Of a stretch of DNA of 64,000 bases, positions 28,601 to 38,486 are shown in pieces. Position 1 is the first letter of the stretch, and the number at the start of each line of letters is the position of its first letter. The DNA lies in NCBI GenBank assembly GCA_028281495.1, contig JANQJU010000089.1:124001-188000 (forward strand), read 5' to 3'. The notes below the pieces were generated by a model that was not told the DNA's origin, did no database searches, and worked only from the letters and a program-made list of their open reading frames with translations. This stretch comes from SAR324 cluster bacterium (GTDB taxonomy: Bacteria > SAR324 > NAC60-12). A program made the translations under genes and the position numbers.

Positions 28601-31600
28601 CCGAGCAGTTGTAGTAGGCTCCTGCGTTCATCGAGACAGCCGTGTTGATCCCTTGCACTGCTACAGGAGTTCTTTGAGAGTAAACGCTGTTATTTCCCAG
28701 ACTTCCATAGCCACCATCTCCCCAACAATTGATGGTTCCGGTACCGAGAACGGAACAGGTGTGATAGTACCCTGCCGCCAATTGGACCCCGTTGGAAAGT
28801 CCAGAAACGGTCACCGGTGTTGTGGAAACATGGGTGTTATTCCCGTCTCCCAGCTGGCCAAAAGCGTTCAATCCCCAGCAACGAGCCGTTCCATCTTCCA
28901 ATAATGCGCAGGAATGAAAGGCTCCTACGACCACTTGTATGGCATTGCTGATTCCAGAAACAACAACGGGTTGGAGAGAATGAGAACGAGTTCCGTTACC
29001 CAATTGTCCGAAAACACCTTCCCCCCAGCACTGAACCGTCCCATCGTTGAGCACGGCACAGGTATGGAGCAATCCAGCGGCAACTTGTTTGGCCGAAGTC
29101 AGGTCGTGGACCAGAACGGGTTCCAATTGGTTTGCCGACAAGGCATTACCCAACTGCCCTCGGCTTCCAATTCCCCAACATTTTACCGAACCGCTGTCTA
29201 ACACGGCACAGCTATGGCCGTCTCCCACTGCAATCTTGCTCTCAATAGCGAGCACCGATGTGTTGATCAGCACACTATGGAGAGAGACGAACTGATTGCT
29301 TGCATCTTTGGTGTAGATCAACAAATGCGTTGCACCCGAGGGAATTGCCGTGTTGGCAGAGAAGGTATGGGTAAGGTCGCTTCCCGTCTTGGACAGAGTG
29401 GCAATTGCGGATTGCCCCGCCAATGGAGTTCCGGCGGAAGAACCCCAATACAATTCGTACTCAGTGATTGAGGTTTCGTCGGCTGCTTTCGTGATGGTCA
29501 GGGTTCCTGCTATTTCCCCAGAATCGGAATCACTATCGACAAGGTGAGCTTGATGAGTGGCTTCGTTCAGGCGGGTGATCGAGTCTTGCGCCACTGTAGA
29601 AACATTACCAGCAGGGTCTTTCAACCAGAAGTAAACGGTTTTTACCCCAACCCCGCTGCTCAAAACGAAAGAGGTATTCATCGCAATGGGACTTCCTTTA
29701 CTACCGAGAGCAACCCAACGGGAGTCATTGGCAGTCGGAGTCGTAGAAGATTCTGAAAGGATAAAAGCACTGACCGCCACATTATCCGAGCCACCAATTG
29801 ACGCCTGCACCGAGCTGGCCAACGTAAACTCAGCTCCTCCTGCTAAGAAATTGGAAGTCGTGGCGATGACCGGTGCTTGGGCATCGGTGACTGTAGACAA
29901 AGTGACGCTGTCACTAGCGGAAGCCACCGCATCAGAAACGGTTAACGTCAATACGTAGGTTCCTGCTGTGTCGGGAACAAAAACGGTACTATTGCTGTTT
30001 GCGTTGACGAAAGAAGCGGAACTTCCACTGGGTTTTGAAGTGATCGCCCATTGGTAATTCAAAGGGTCACCATCAAGATCCGCTCCTGAACCAATGAGTA
30101 GATTTTGGCCATTGAGAGAAATTGTTTGATCGGGTCCCGCATCGGCAGTAGGCGCTTGGTTGTACAAGGCAACCGGAATGTTCGAGTCCTCTTGAACGCG
30201 ATTTCCCAAGTTTCCTTCCCACCCCGCTCCCCAACAGTAGACAGCTTCATCAGTACGCAACGCGCAATAATGATTTGCAAAACCAGCGATTTCTCGAACT
30301 TGGGTGAGGTTCAGCACCTCAGTGGGAAAGTCGACTTGAGTAAAAGTTCCGTTGCCCAACTGACCTCGATATCCATTTCCCCAACACTGAACTTTTCCAT
30401 TATTCCGAACCGCACAAGTCGATTGATTGCCTGAAGCAGCCATTTTGACACCGTTGATTCCGCGTACCGACACCGCGTGAAGGCTGTGATAATTTTCGGT
30501 TCTGTTGCCCAAAGCCCCATTTCCGTTGCCCCCCCAGCATTGCATCGTGCCATCATCAAGAACCACACAAGTGTGCTCCCTTCCTGTTGAGACAAACGTG
30601 GCATTGTTGATACCAACCACATCCGTAGGAGTGTTTCGACGAGAGGAATAACTTAAATCTCCAAGCACGCCAAAATCCCCGAAGCCCCAACACTTCATCG
30701 TCCCATTTTTTATCAAGGCACATATATGTCGGCGTGCTGCTGACAATTGCACTACATCGGAAAGATTAGAGACATCGACAGGACTTGTTGCTTGGCGATT
30801 GGTCCCATTTCCCAATTGTCCAGCGCGATTCCGTCCCCAACAACGGACCGTTCCAGTTTCCAATAAGGCGCAGGAGTAACGTCCCCCCGATTGGATCTGA
30901 ATCGCGTTAGAAATTCCAATAACGTCGACCGGTTGGAAAGCATTAAAAACATAGCCATTACCCAATTGACCAAAACGCCCTTCACCCCAACATTTCACCG
31001 TTCCATTTTCAAGTAATGCACAGGTATGAAATGCTCCTGCTGACACTTGTTTGACGTTGTTGAGATTGTGAACCAGCCCGGGGGAAAGCTGAAGCTCTGA
31101 AGATAGATTCCCTAGTTGTCCGAGTCCGCCAGATCCCCAACACTTGACGGAACCATTGGTCAATAAAACGCAACTGTGGTCGCGCCCTACGGTGATCTTA
31201 CCCAATGAAGTTACAGAGGGTGGATTGATGAACATGCTTTTGAACGAAGTGTATTGGCCGCTCGCGTTTTTTGTAAAAACCAATAAATGGCTGGCTCCCT
31301 CAGGAATCGCGGTGTTTGCAGGAAAAACGTGACTGAGACCGTTGCCGGTTTTAGCCAGTGTTGTGATCGCCGTATGACCTTCCAAGACATCTCCCGAGGA
31401 AGATCCCCAACGCACTTCGTAATGAGTGAATGCGGATTCATCGGTTGCTTTTGTGATTGAAAGCGTGCCTGCAAGTTGCCCTGAGTCGTTATCCGTGTCG
31501 GTGAAACTGATTTGATGAGTGGGTGCTTGCAATCGAGTGATTGTATCTTGGGCCAAAGCAGAAATATTGTCAGAACCGTCTTTGAGCCACAATCGAATGG

Positions 31601-34600
31601 TCTTTAAACCCAATCCGTCACTAAACACGTGGTTCGAATGAACGGTTACGGTGTTGGCAGTGCTAGCGATCGTTCTCCATTGAGAATCATTGGCGGCTGG
31701 TGTGCTTGCAGACTCAGACAGGAGAAAGCCCTGTACGGCGATGTTATCTGACCCCACGAGTGATACCGAGATAGAACTGCCCAAGGTGAATGAAGACCCT
31801 CCTGCTAAAAAATCAGAAGTGGTTACAATGACAGGAGGTTGAGTGTCAGCAATGGCGGTTAAGGTTGCGCTGTCGCTTGCAGAAGATGTCCCATCAGAAA
31901 CTGTAAATTTCACAATGTACGTCCCTGCCGTATTTGGAATAAATGTCGTGTTGTTGGTAGTAGCGTTCCCAAACAATGCAGAACTATTGGCAGGTTGACT
32001 TGTGACCGTCCATTGCTGTGTCAGGGTATCCAGATTGGAGTCGAAACCACTGCCTGCCAGTGCATTGTGTGAATTCACGGCAATCGTTTTATCGGGTCCG
32101 GCACTCACGACAGGCGGCTGGTTGCCAAGAACCACAGGTACATTAGAGTTGAGAAGAGTCCCACGGCCTAGCTGTCCCAAACCGCCTACTCCCCAACAGT
32201 AGACTGATTGATCGGCTCGTAAGGCACAGAATGTATTGCTTTTCCCAGTGACTTCTTGCACTTGATTCAGGTTTTGAACCGTCACGGGTACCATGCTGCT
32301 GTCATTGCTTCCGTGGCCCAATTGTCCAAAACTTCCTGATCCCCAACACTGGACCAAACCGGTATCCAATAATGCGCAAGTGGACCATCCCCCGGCTGAA
32401 ACCATCTTAGCATTGGTAATTCCTTTCACTTCAACCGGTGTATATTGGTTATAAACAGACTCTCTATTTCCTAGTTGGCCATAAGCGTTAGTCCCCCAAC
32501 ACCGCATGGTACCGTCTTGGATCACAGCACAAGTATGAAATGACCCTGCTTTGACAAAGACCGCATTTTCAACGCCTAACACCTTCTTTGGGCTGTATGA
32601 CGGATCATTGGTGCCGTCTCCGATCATTCCCCCCCGTCCCCAACATGCGACCGTGCCGTCTTGAATCAACGCACAGGCATGCGAGTCGCCTGTTGTGATC
32701 TGAATTGCATTGGAAATAGTCACCTGAACCGGTGTTGCGGACCGGGACGTGTAGTGATACCCCGACCTCACAGACCGGTTTCCCAACTGGCTATGGGTAT
32801 TGTCTCCCCAACAAAACACACTGCTATCGTTTAGCAGAGCACAGTTGAAATCGCGGCCTGCTTCCACTTGTTTCGCATTTGTGATTCCCGAAACGTTAAC
32901 CGGTAAACTGGATTCGCCGTAAGCCTCTTGTCCTATTTGACCATCATAGCCTGCGCCCCAGCATTTGATTGTTCCGTCCTCCAGCAAAGCGCAACTGTGT
33001 GAACTGCCCACAACCACTTGTTTCGCATTCGAAATTTGATGCACTGTTCCTGGGTACAACTGATTGCTTGTTCCATTATTGCCGAGTTTGCCATTGCGTC
33101 CATCTCCCCAACACTTCAGAGAGCCATTCGTTTGAGTTGCACAACCATGAAAGGCCCCCACGCTAATTTGATTTAAGGGACTCAAAGAAGGCTGATGAAT
33201 CATGACGCTCTGAAGCGAGGACAAGTTACTGTTTTGATCTTTGGTATACACCAACAAATGAGTCGCACCGGCAGGAATGGGTGTATTGGCGGCAAAATTG
33301 ACAGTGATGTCGACCCCCATCGTTGGCAAAACGGCAATTTCAGATTGCCCCGTCATAGGAGTGTCCAAAGAAGACCCCCAATAAATGATATATTGGATGA
33401 CTGTGGATTCGTCGGTGGCCTTTTTTATAGAAATAGTGCCTGTGATTTCTCCTGCATCATTGTCGTTGTTTGTGAAGCTAATTTGATGTGTGGCGGTATT
33501 CAGACGAGTGATGGAACTTTGAGCAGCATTCGAGATATTGCCAGCAGGATCTTTCATCCACACATAGGCCGTTTTTTGTCCAACTCCATCACTCAGCGTA
33601 AAATTGACCGCACTGGAAAAAGAGTTGGAAGACGAAGCGAATTCGACCCAGCCGCTATCCGACACATTGGGCGTGCTCGAATTGGAAGATAAATAGTAAC
33701 CTGCGATTCCTACATTGTCGGTCCCTGCAATTTCTATCTGGAGTGAACTTTCGGTGGTGACGGTTTTTGTGCCATTCGCAAAACTAGCTTTGGTAATAAC
33801 AGGGGCAATGTTATCCACCACCGCATTCAAAATCGTGGTTTTCGTGGAAGTTTTAACCCCATCCGTAACAGACAATTTCACGGAGTAGTTACCTGCTACT
33901 GGTGGTGTGAATGTCGCGGTTTGGGAATTCGTGGTAATCGCAATGGAACTTCCGCTGGGTTGATCCGTAAGGGACCATTGATATCCCATGGGGTCAGAAT
34001 CGGGTTCCAGGAGTTCGTGAAAGACGGTTGCTGGAGCATTCACCGCAACTGAATAAACCGGAGATTTTGTGAAAATTGGGGCGCTATTGACCCAGTTCTC
34101 TGGGACCATAGATATAAAGGAATCTCCATATCGACCATTCCCCAATTGTGCTTCTTCGTTGTCTCCCCAGCATTTGATCGTTTCGGAACCCAACACGGCG
34201 CAGCTATGACGACGCCCCACCCCCAATTGCAGGGCATCAAAGATGCTATTGACAGATACAGGTGTGGATTGATCGGATCGGGTCTCCCCTACTCCCAACT
34301 GTCCAAAACTTCCATTCCCCCAACAGCGAACCGTTTGATCTTGCAACCGGGCACAGACGTGAGTCGATCCAACGGCAACTTCTACGGCATTGTTGATGCC
34401 GACAACCTGGACCGGAACCGCAACGTGTTCGATCTTGCCGTGTCCTAAAAAGCCGTTGGAGCCTTCTCCCCAACAACGAATGGTGCCATCGTCGAGTACA
34501 ACACAAACAGTTGCCCCTGAAGAACTGATGTCTTTCGCGCTATGAATGTCCTGAACCAAACTGAGGCTGAGGCTATCCGTGAAGGTTCCGTTCCCCATCG

Positions 34601-37600
34601 TGCCAAATGCGCCCCTTCCCCAACAACGGACGGTCCCATCGTGTAATAAGGCACAACTGTGGGTGACTCCGGTTACAATCTTCTTCACATTCACTAGCCC
34701 CTCCACTTGAACTGGAATGGGGCGGTTCGTTTTGGTTCGGTCGCCTAATTGGCCTTCACGATTGTCCCCCCAGCACCAAACGGTTCCATCTGACTTAACC
34801 GCACAAGTGTTCAACAGCCCCGCCTCGATATGCACGACCTCTGTGAGTCCGGTTACATCAACAGGGTTCGACCGCCTATTCAAGCTTCCGTCTCCAACCT
34901 GACCAAACGGATTATCGCCCCAGCATTTCACCGTACCCGTTTGGAGCAATGCGCAAGTGTGATAACCTCCTAAGGTGACTTGAACCGCATTGTGAATCCC
35001 TTCTACGACACGAGGGTGAAAAATTCGTCGAACGATACCATATCCCAATTGTCCCAGTCTTCCGTTTCCCCAACATTTCACGGCTCCTGTACTAACGACT
35101 GCGCAAGTATGGAAGATGCCTCCATCCACTTGTACAGTGGGTTGAAGCTGAACCGATTTCGTGAGCACACCGTTGGCCGCGATACGGTCTCCGGTGTTGT
35201 TTTTGGCAAAAACGATAATTTGAGTCGCTCCTTCAGGAATAGTTGTGTTGTCAGGGAAAGTATAAGTTCCGGGACTTCCAGAAATAGTCGCGATCACAGC
35301 TTGATTGGTCAACGGCTTGCCAAACTGATCCGCCCACACCAGATCGTATTGAGTTACAGTAAGACTTCGATTGGCGTTGTTTGTATGGATCTGAACCACC
35401 CCGGAAATTTCTCCTTCGTCAGCATCGGTGTCGGTGAACGTCAATTGGAAGTTTGCCGCTTGCAACCGAAGGATGCTGTCACTGAAGGGAGCCGATATAT
35501 TGCCCGCTTGGTCTTTGAACCAGACATAAATGGTTTTTTCTCCCAAACCCGCACTGTATTCCCAAGATACTGATTTAGAATAATCTGTTGCCGGATTTGA
35601 GATCTCCTGCCAACTGGAATCGGAAGCTTGAGGTGGCGTCGAACTTTCAGAAATCGAGTAAGCTGCTGGCTTGAACTGATCAAACGCAGAAATCGAGAAG
35701 CTGGTGGTCGTCCCAACTGTGAAACCCGCGCCTCCATCCAAAAAATTCGAAGGCATGGTGACCGTTGGCGGCGTGCTGTCGTTAACCGAGGTCAGCTTCA
35801 CCTCGTGACTCGAAATCGTTTTACCGTCATTGACTTTTAGTTGGACTCGGTATTCTCCCAAATGCGTGGGACGGAAATTCATGGATATATTATTGGCACC
35901 GACCAAACTCACGTTGCTACCAGACGGCTGAGCAACTAAGACCCATTCATAAGAAAGGACATCTCCTGTATCCAAGTCGTGGCTTCCGGAACCGCTCAAA
36001 TAGGCTATCGCGTTGACCAAAATATCCCGATTCGTTCCGGCACTAGCCACAGGAGCATTGTTGACTGTGGGCGCAGGAGGCGGAGGAGGGGGAGAAGGTC
36101 CTGGACCTCCGGCTGGAGGAGGAGATGGAGAAGGCCCTGGCCCACCGGATGGAGGTGGGGGAGGCGGTGGTGCCTGCGTTGTGGTTGTGGTCGTCGTCAC
36201 CAATACGGTTGTAGACGTGGTGGGAGCGGTTGTGTTGATCGTTGTTGGCAAAGTCGTTGTTGAAGTTGAATTGCTTGCAACAACGGGTGGAGGCGGAGGC
36301 GGCGGTGGGGGAGGTGTCGGAGTGATTTCAGAGGTGCCCGCTGTTCCACTTTCTGAGTTTGATGCAGCAACGGGCGGCTGTGGTGCGGGGACATCTGGAT
36401 TTTTAGAGGCTACGATCTCGTTACGTGTGTCCAATAAGTTTTCCTGAATCGTGGCTTGGGCTTGCGTCAGGGTGGCGGTATTCAAGTTTTGCGTGAAAAT
36501 TTGAGGGTTGTTGTCCTGCGACTGCAAGGCAACAGTAACATTGGCTTGATCTGTCAGTTGGCTCAATGCGGCTGGATCCCGAACAATTTGTCCTGAATCG
36601 GAAGAGTCTTCGGCAACCGCATCAATCAACTGATTGACCGCGGTTTTGGTGATCTCGATGCTGTTGTTGACAATGCTTCCCGATGCTGTCTTGGCCTCAT
36701 TTTTCAAGTCCTCAAATAAAGCAGGGTCTTCGGAAAGAGTCTGAACCAAACTCAGTACGTTTTTAGAAGCTGTCACTGCGGATGCTTCTAAAACCGCATC
36801 CCGGTTTTCCATCAATGTAGGATTACTTTGTGAATCCAATTGTGTTTCCACCTCTTGGACAAACTCTTCTGTGATTACCGTTTCCAAGAGTTGGCTGGTG
36901 ACTTCCACCATTTCTTGGGCTTCAGCAAGAATATTTGGAGAATTGGGATCGTCGGTTGTCTTTGATATTGTGACGTCCACAATGGTTTCGCTCAAAGCTT
37001 CCAGTTGCAAATTGGTCACGGCATCAAGGCCAGTGCTATTTTGTTGAACTGCTTCGGCAGCATTCGCCAAGATGGAATCTTCTTGTTCCAGGAGTGGATT
37101 CAAGACATCCAGCATGGTCTGGAATTCATCTGCAGACACGGGGTCGGCCTGAGAGGTGCCGGGGTCGGATTGGATCACTTCAGTGATGCTCTTTTGAGCC
37201 GCCGTATTCATCACGTGCGCGATGACAAACAACTTGCCTTGATCTTTTTCGACGTCGGTCACTTCGGTTTCACGGAGCATATTGGCTGATTCCAATAAGC
37301 TTTTCAGTCCGGTTTCCAAAGCGGCTTCCGATTGTGCTGTGGAACTCGTGTCAGAAGCGGCTGTTTGTGTTGCAACCTGTTGCGCCAACAAAGTGATGCT
37401 CTCTACGCTTGATTCCACCATGACTTCGGTTTTAGCGAGGAGAACTGGGTCCGCGATTTGATCTCTCAAGCTTGCAACGATGCTTTCTGGTTGGAGCACC
37501 AATGACTGATCCTCGGTGCTGCTTGCTGAACCTGAACGTTGTAGCAACGGTTGGGTCGACGTAGCCAACAGTTGCAGAATGTCCATGTCTTCACTACCCC

Positions 37601-38282
37601 GTAAGAATCGACTGTCCGATTGTTCGTCAGTTTGCAAAGCTTCCAACAGACGAACCAGAGTGGCCAAGGATTGCGCTACCTGGGCTGTTTCGGAATATTG
37701 GGTCGGGTCTTGATTCAATTGACTCACACTCAAGCCGACTTGGCTAGCAACTTCGATTTCAGCGTCAACTAAGGTCTTTCCATTTTCTACCTTCGCTGCA
37801 ACTAGAGTTGTGATTGGGGAGATCGTGATAAGCGAATAGTTGGTCGTTGCTTCGGCCTGAAGGACCGCACTCAATATCAACCCCGGAAGGTCATCGGAAT
37901 CTCCCAAGATCGCATTGCTGCCTGTGTCGGTCCCGCCTTCACTTTGTAGGATCCACAACTGCCCTGACAAGGAGGAAGGAGCGGTCCATGCTAAATTGAA
38001 ATACCCTGAAGCATCGGTTTGACCTTGCACCGAGGTGCCATCTTGATGGGACAAAGCGTCTCCAGTGCTAGCATCTAGAATCCGCACTGTAGCGTTCGCA
38101 ATAGGACCATCAACAACACGGCCTGTAATCTGATAGTTGGTTGTCGGATCGATAGTTGGACTAGGACTGGCTCCATCGGCGTTGCCACCTCCGCCTCCAC
38201 CACCTCCGCCTCCACCACCACAAGAGGCCAGCAAGATGAGGGGCAATAATCCCACAAATAGCCATTTGACTACAAAATTCAT
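25650..38282 (-). CDS. Giant modular lipoprotein with five seven-bladed RCC1 propellers
   Basis: 4,210 residues, the larger paralogue of the gene at 16324-25011 with the same order: signal peptide with lipobox LLASC (Cys21), twelve Gly, regulatory-like fold (~45-130), helical region (~150-610), Thr/Pro/Gly hinge, then PKD, Ig-like and DTD-type domains with RCC1 propellers in five modules, and a terminal PKD plus Ig-like domain ending DSIFRQ. I count 35 blades, each with two Cys nine or ten apart. The length excess over the paralogue (1,315 residues) equals about two modules. It is probably a surface-anchored adhesin or binding scaffold, with unknown ligand. ATG 38282 has AAGGAGAG upstream. 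Confidence 0.9.
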   Translation of the reverse strand: MNFVVKWLFVGLLPLILLASCGGGGGGGGGGGGNADGASPSPTIDPTTNYQITGRVVDGPIANATVRILDASTGDALSHQDGTSVQGQTDASGYFNLAWTAPSSLSGQLWILQSEGGTDTGSNAILGDSDDLPGLILSAVLQAEATTNYSLITISPITTLVAAKVENGKTLVDAEIEVASQVGLSVSQLNQDPTQYSETAQVAQSLATLVRLLEALQTDEQSDSRFLRGSEDMDILQLLATSTQPLLQRSGSASSTEDQSLVLQPESIVASLRDQIADPVLLAKTEVMVESSVESITLLAQQVATQTAASDTSSTAQSEAALETGLKSLLESANMLRETEVTDVEKDQGKLFVIAHVMNTAAQKSITEVIQSDPGTSQADPVSADEFQTMLDVLNPLLEQEDSILANAAEAVQQNSTGLDAVTNLQLEALSETIVDVTISKTTDDPNSPNILAEAQEMVEVTSQLLETVITEEFVQEVETQLDSQSNPTLMENRDAVLEASAVTASKNVLSLVQTLSEDPALFEDLKNEAKTASGSIVNNSIEITKTAVNQLIDAVAEDSSDSGQIVRDPAALSQLTDQANVTVALQSQDNNPQIFTQNLNTATLTQAQATIQENLLDTRNEIVASKNPDVPAPQPPVAASNSESGTAGTSEITPTPPPPPPPPPPVVASNSTSTTTLPTTINTTAPTTSTTVLVTTTTTTTQAPPPPPPPSGGPGPSPSPPPAGGPGPSPPPPPPAPTVNNAPVASAGTNRDILVNAIAYLSGSGSHDLDTGDVLSYEWVLVAQPSGSNVSLVGANNISMNFRPTHLGEYRVQLKVNDGKTISSHEVKLTSVNDSTPPTVTMPSNFLDGGAGFTVGTTTSFSISAFDQFKPAAYSISESSTPPQASDSSWQEISNPATDYSKSVSWEYSAGLGEKTIYVWFKDQAGNISAPFSDSILRLQAANFQLTFTDTDADEGEISGVVQIHTNNANRSLTVTQYDLVWADQFGKPLTNQAVIATISGSPGTYTFPDNTTIPEGATQIIVFAKNNTGDRIAANGVLTKSVQLQPTVQVDGGIFHTCAVVSTGAVKCWGNGRLGQLGYGIVRRIFHPRVVEGIHNAVQVTLGGYHTCALLQTGTVKCWGDNPFGQVGDGSLNRRSNPVDVTGLTEVVHIEAGLLNTCAVKSDGTVWCWGDNREGQLGDRTKTNRPIPVQVEGLVNVKKIVTGVTHSCALLHDGTVRCWGRGAFGTMGNGTFTDSLSLSLVQDIHSAKDISSSGATVCVVLDDGTIRCWGEGSNGFLGHGKIEHVAVPVQVVGINNAVEVAVGSTHVCARLQDQTVRCWGNGSFGQLGVGETRSDQSTPVSVNSIFDALQLGVGRRHSCAVLGSETIKCWGDNEEAQLGNGRYGDSFISMVPENWVNSAPIFTKSPVYSVAVNAPATVFHELLEPDSDPMGYQWSLTDQPSGSSIAITTNSQTATFTPPVAGNYSVKLSVTDGVKTSTKTTILNAVVDNIAPVITKASFANGTKTVTTESSLQIEIAGTDNVGIAGYYLSSNSSTPNVSDSGWVEFASSSNSFSSAVNFTLSDGVGQKTAYVWMKDPAGNISNAAQSSITRLNTATHQISFTNNDNDAGEITGTISIKKATDESTVIQYIIYWGSSLDTPMTGQSEIAVLPTMGVDITVNFAANTPIPAGATHLLVYTKDQNSNLSSLQSVMIHQPSLSPLNQISVGAFHGCATQTNGSLKCWGDGRNGKLGNNGTSNQLYPGTVHQISNAKQVVVGSSHSCALLEDGTIKCWGAGYDGQIGQEAYGESSLPVNVSGITNAKQVEAGRDFNCALLNDSSVFCWGDNTHSQLGNRSVRSGYHYTSRSATPVQVTISNAIQITTGDSHACALIQDGTVACWGRGGMIGDGTNDPSYSPKKVLGVENAVFVKAGSFHTCAVIQDGTMRCWGTNAYGQLGNRESVYNQYTPVEVKGITNAKMVSAGGWSTCALLDTGLVQCWGSGSFGQLGHGSNDSSMVPVTVQNLNQVQEVTGKSNTFCALRADQSVYCWGVGGLGQLGRGTLLNSNVPVVLGNQPPVVSAGPDKTIAVNSHNALAGSGFDSNLDTLTQQWTVTSQPANSSALFGNATTNNTTFIPNTAGTYIVKFTVSDGTSSASDSATLTAIADTQPPVIVTTSDFLAGGSSFTLGSSISVSLVGSDNIAVQGFLLSESASTPAANDSQWRTIASTANTVTVHSNHVFSDGLGLKTIRLWLKDGSDNISALAQDTITRLQAPTHQISFTDTDNDSGQLAGTLSITKATDESAFTHYEVRWGSSSGDVLEGHTAITTLAKTGNGLSHVFPANTAIPEGASHLLVFTKNASGQYTSFKSMFINPPSVTSLGKITVGRDHSCVLLTNGSVKCWGSGGLGQLGNLSSELQLSPGLVHNLNNVKQVSAGAFHTCALLENGTVKCWGEGRFGQLGNGYVFNAFQPVDVIGISNAIQIQSGGRYSCALLETGTVRCWGRNRAGQLGNGTNRQATSPVDVSNLSDVVQLSAARRHICALIKNGTMKCWGFGDFGVLGDLSYSSRRNTPTDVVGINNATFVSTGREHTCVVLDDGTMQCWGGNGNGALGNRTENYHSLHAVSVRGINGVKMAASGNQSTCAVRNNGKVQCWGNGYRGQLGNGTFTQVDFPTEVLNLTQVREIAGFANHYCALRTDEAVYCWGAGWEGNLGNRVQEDSNIPVALYNQAPTADAGPDQTISLNGQNLLIGSGADLDGDPLNYQWAITSKPSGSSASFVNANSNSTVFVPDTAGTYVLTLTVSDAVASASDSVTLSTVTDAQAPVIATTSNFLAGGAEFTLASSVQASIGGSDNVAVSAFILSESSTTPTANDSRWVALGSKGSPIAMNTSFVLSSGVGVKTVYFWLKDPAGNVSTVAQDSITRLNEATHQAHLVDSDSDSGEIAGTLTITKAADETSITEYELYWGSSAGTPLAGQSAIATLSKTGSDLTHTFSANTAIPSGATHLLIYTKDASNQFVSLHSVLINTSVLAIESKIAVGDGHSCAVLDSGSVKCWGIGSRGQLGNALSANQLEPVLVHDLTSAKQVAAGLLHTCAVLNDGTVQCWGEGVFGQLGNGTRSHSLQPVVVSGISNAIQVVVGAFHSCALLEDGTARCWGLNAFGQLGDGNNTHVSTTPVTVSGLSNGVQLAAGYYHTCSVLGTGTINCWGDGGYGSLGNNSVYSQRTPVAVQGINTAVSMNAGAYYNCSVLQDGALRCWGRNSYGQLGDGTAIHRLTPIAANGVANVNQVAVNASTTCVVLGSGQVQCWGRGDLGQLGNGANNDSLVPATVQNLSDVREISGFSNHLCALRADESVYCWGNAVNGRLGLANTASSNVPVSINNTPTVDAGTNQTIAINKSINLTGTGTDLDNDALTYQWQVATKPNDSSPSLGSANSTNTTFLTSSVGTYVLSFSVSDGFATTNDSVTLTAIDDSQAPVIASTSNFLAGGAEFSLAQSITVTLVGSDNWAVDSFLISETATTPSVDDTRWVSIASTANPVTVNTTHFFNNGLGLKTVYLWLKDTVGNISDQASDTIYRLEAPTHSSSFTDTDTDEEQIAGTLNITKASDESGITHYDIYWGSGVSTPLAGQSVIASLAKTGADLSHLFADNTAIPAGATHLLVFTRDTNSALTTVQALLISETTTTTGRLGVGNSHSCWRLTTGGLKCWGNGALGRLGHSSGDSATPPQTISNLSGVNQVDSGAAHTCAVLQDQTVRCWGEGADGRLGTGFTFDSGTPLTVSGLSTATQISTGGKHGCAVLSDNTVQCWGSNANGQLGYGSSSAHSSVPVTVTGLSNASKVVTGDTHSCALKSDGTVVCWGDGSQGKLGNQDTTTQRSPVSVNGISNAADVAAGANHSCAVLKDGSVHCWGDAYSGGLGDGTQVDKNTPVRVPLITTAIRIAAGTSSTCALLANQQVQCWGLGTDGQLGNGQTVSSFVPARVTDLFNVQELVAYETHVCVLLSDQTARCWGKNDNGQLGNGSTVASNVPVVVTNVAPTINISTHTTIPVGATIPLSTSGGDSDNDVLTYQWAVNSKPSGSSATFDSATTSTPSLTVDQVGSYQITVIVSDGLASANHSSTLNAVIDSTAPTQTTGADFINSGAVSTLISEVTLAIGASDDTILSAYFASEQPGAPDANTVGWIALASSEQTVVSKTVSFTLSTTTGTKTVNVWFKDAAGNVSSGASDSIFRQ
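26270..27290 (-). repeat. RCC1 propeller 5 (C-terminal), second giant protein
   Basis: Seven blades at about 26,270-27,290. It starts HSCWRLTTGGLKCWG, the closest counterpart of propeller C in the first giant protein. Confidence 0.8.
28215..29240 (-). repeat. RCC1 propeller 4, second giant protein
   Basis: Seven blades at about 28,215-29,240. The inter-blade text VHDLTSAKQVAAG is very like VHNLTSAQQVSAG in propeller B of the first giant protein, so this is its likely counterpart. Confidence 0.8.
30180..31205 (-). repeat. RCC1 propeller 3, second giant protein
   Basis: Seven blades at about 30,180-31,205, with the seventh reading HYCALRTDEAVYCWG as in the other interior propellers. Confidence 0.8.
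32140..33170 (-). repeat. RCC1 propeller 2, second giant protein
   Basis: Seven blades at about 32,140-33,170. Blade 4 is shortened (CWGRGGMIGDG), the only visibly compact blade of the set. Confidence 0.8.
34100..35130 (-). repeat. RCC1 propeller 1 (N-terminal), second giant protein
   Basis: Seven blades at about 34,100-35,130, matching propeller A of the first giant protein blade by blade (for example NTCAVKSDGTVWCWGDN). Confidence 0.8.
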
Positions 38283-38486
38283 ATACTCTCCTTCTCATTC
38301 CAAACATCGTACTACATCTCCAGAGTACTCTCTTGCCGAGATGATTTTGCCTCTAAGATGATGAGCACTGGTAGACCACGCCTTAACTTTCTCAGAATCG
38401 GGATATCTCAGCGCCGAATAAGACAATTTCGGAAAGTACTTTTTCCTATTTTTGGTATTAAAAAATTGATGGAATAGAGTTGAAAG

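Noticed and set aside
36013..36447. Forward Gly-rich frame
   Set aside because: It is the antisense shadow of the Pro/Thr/Gly hinge of the second giant lipoprotein.
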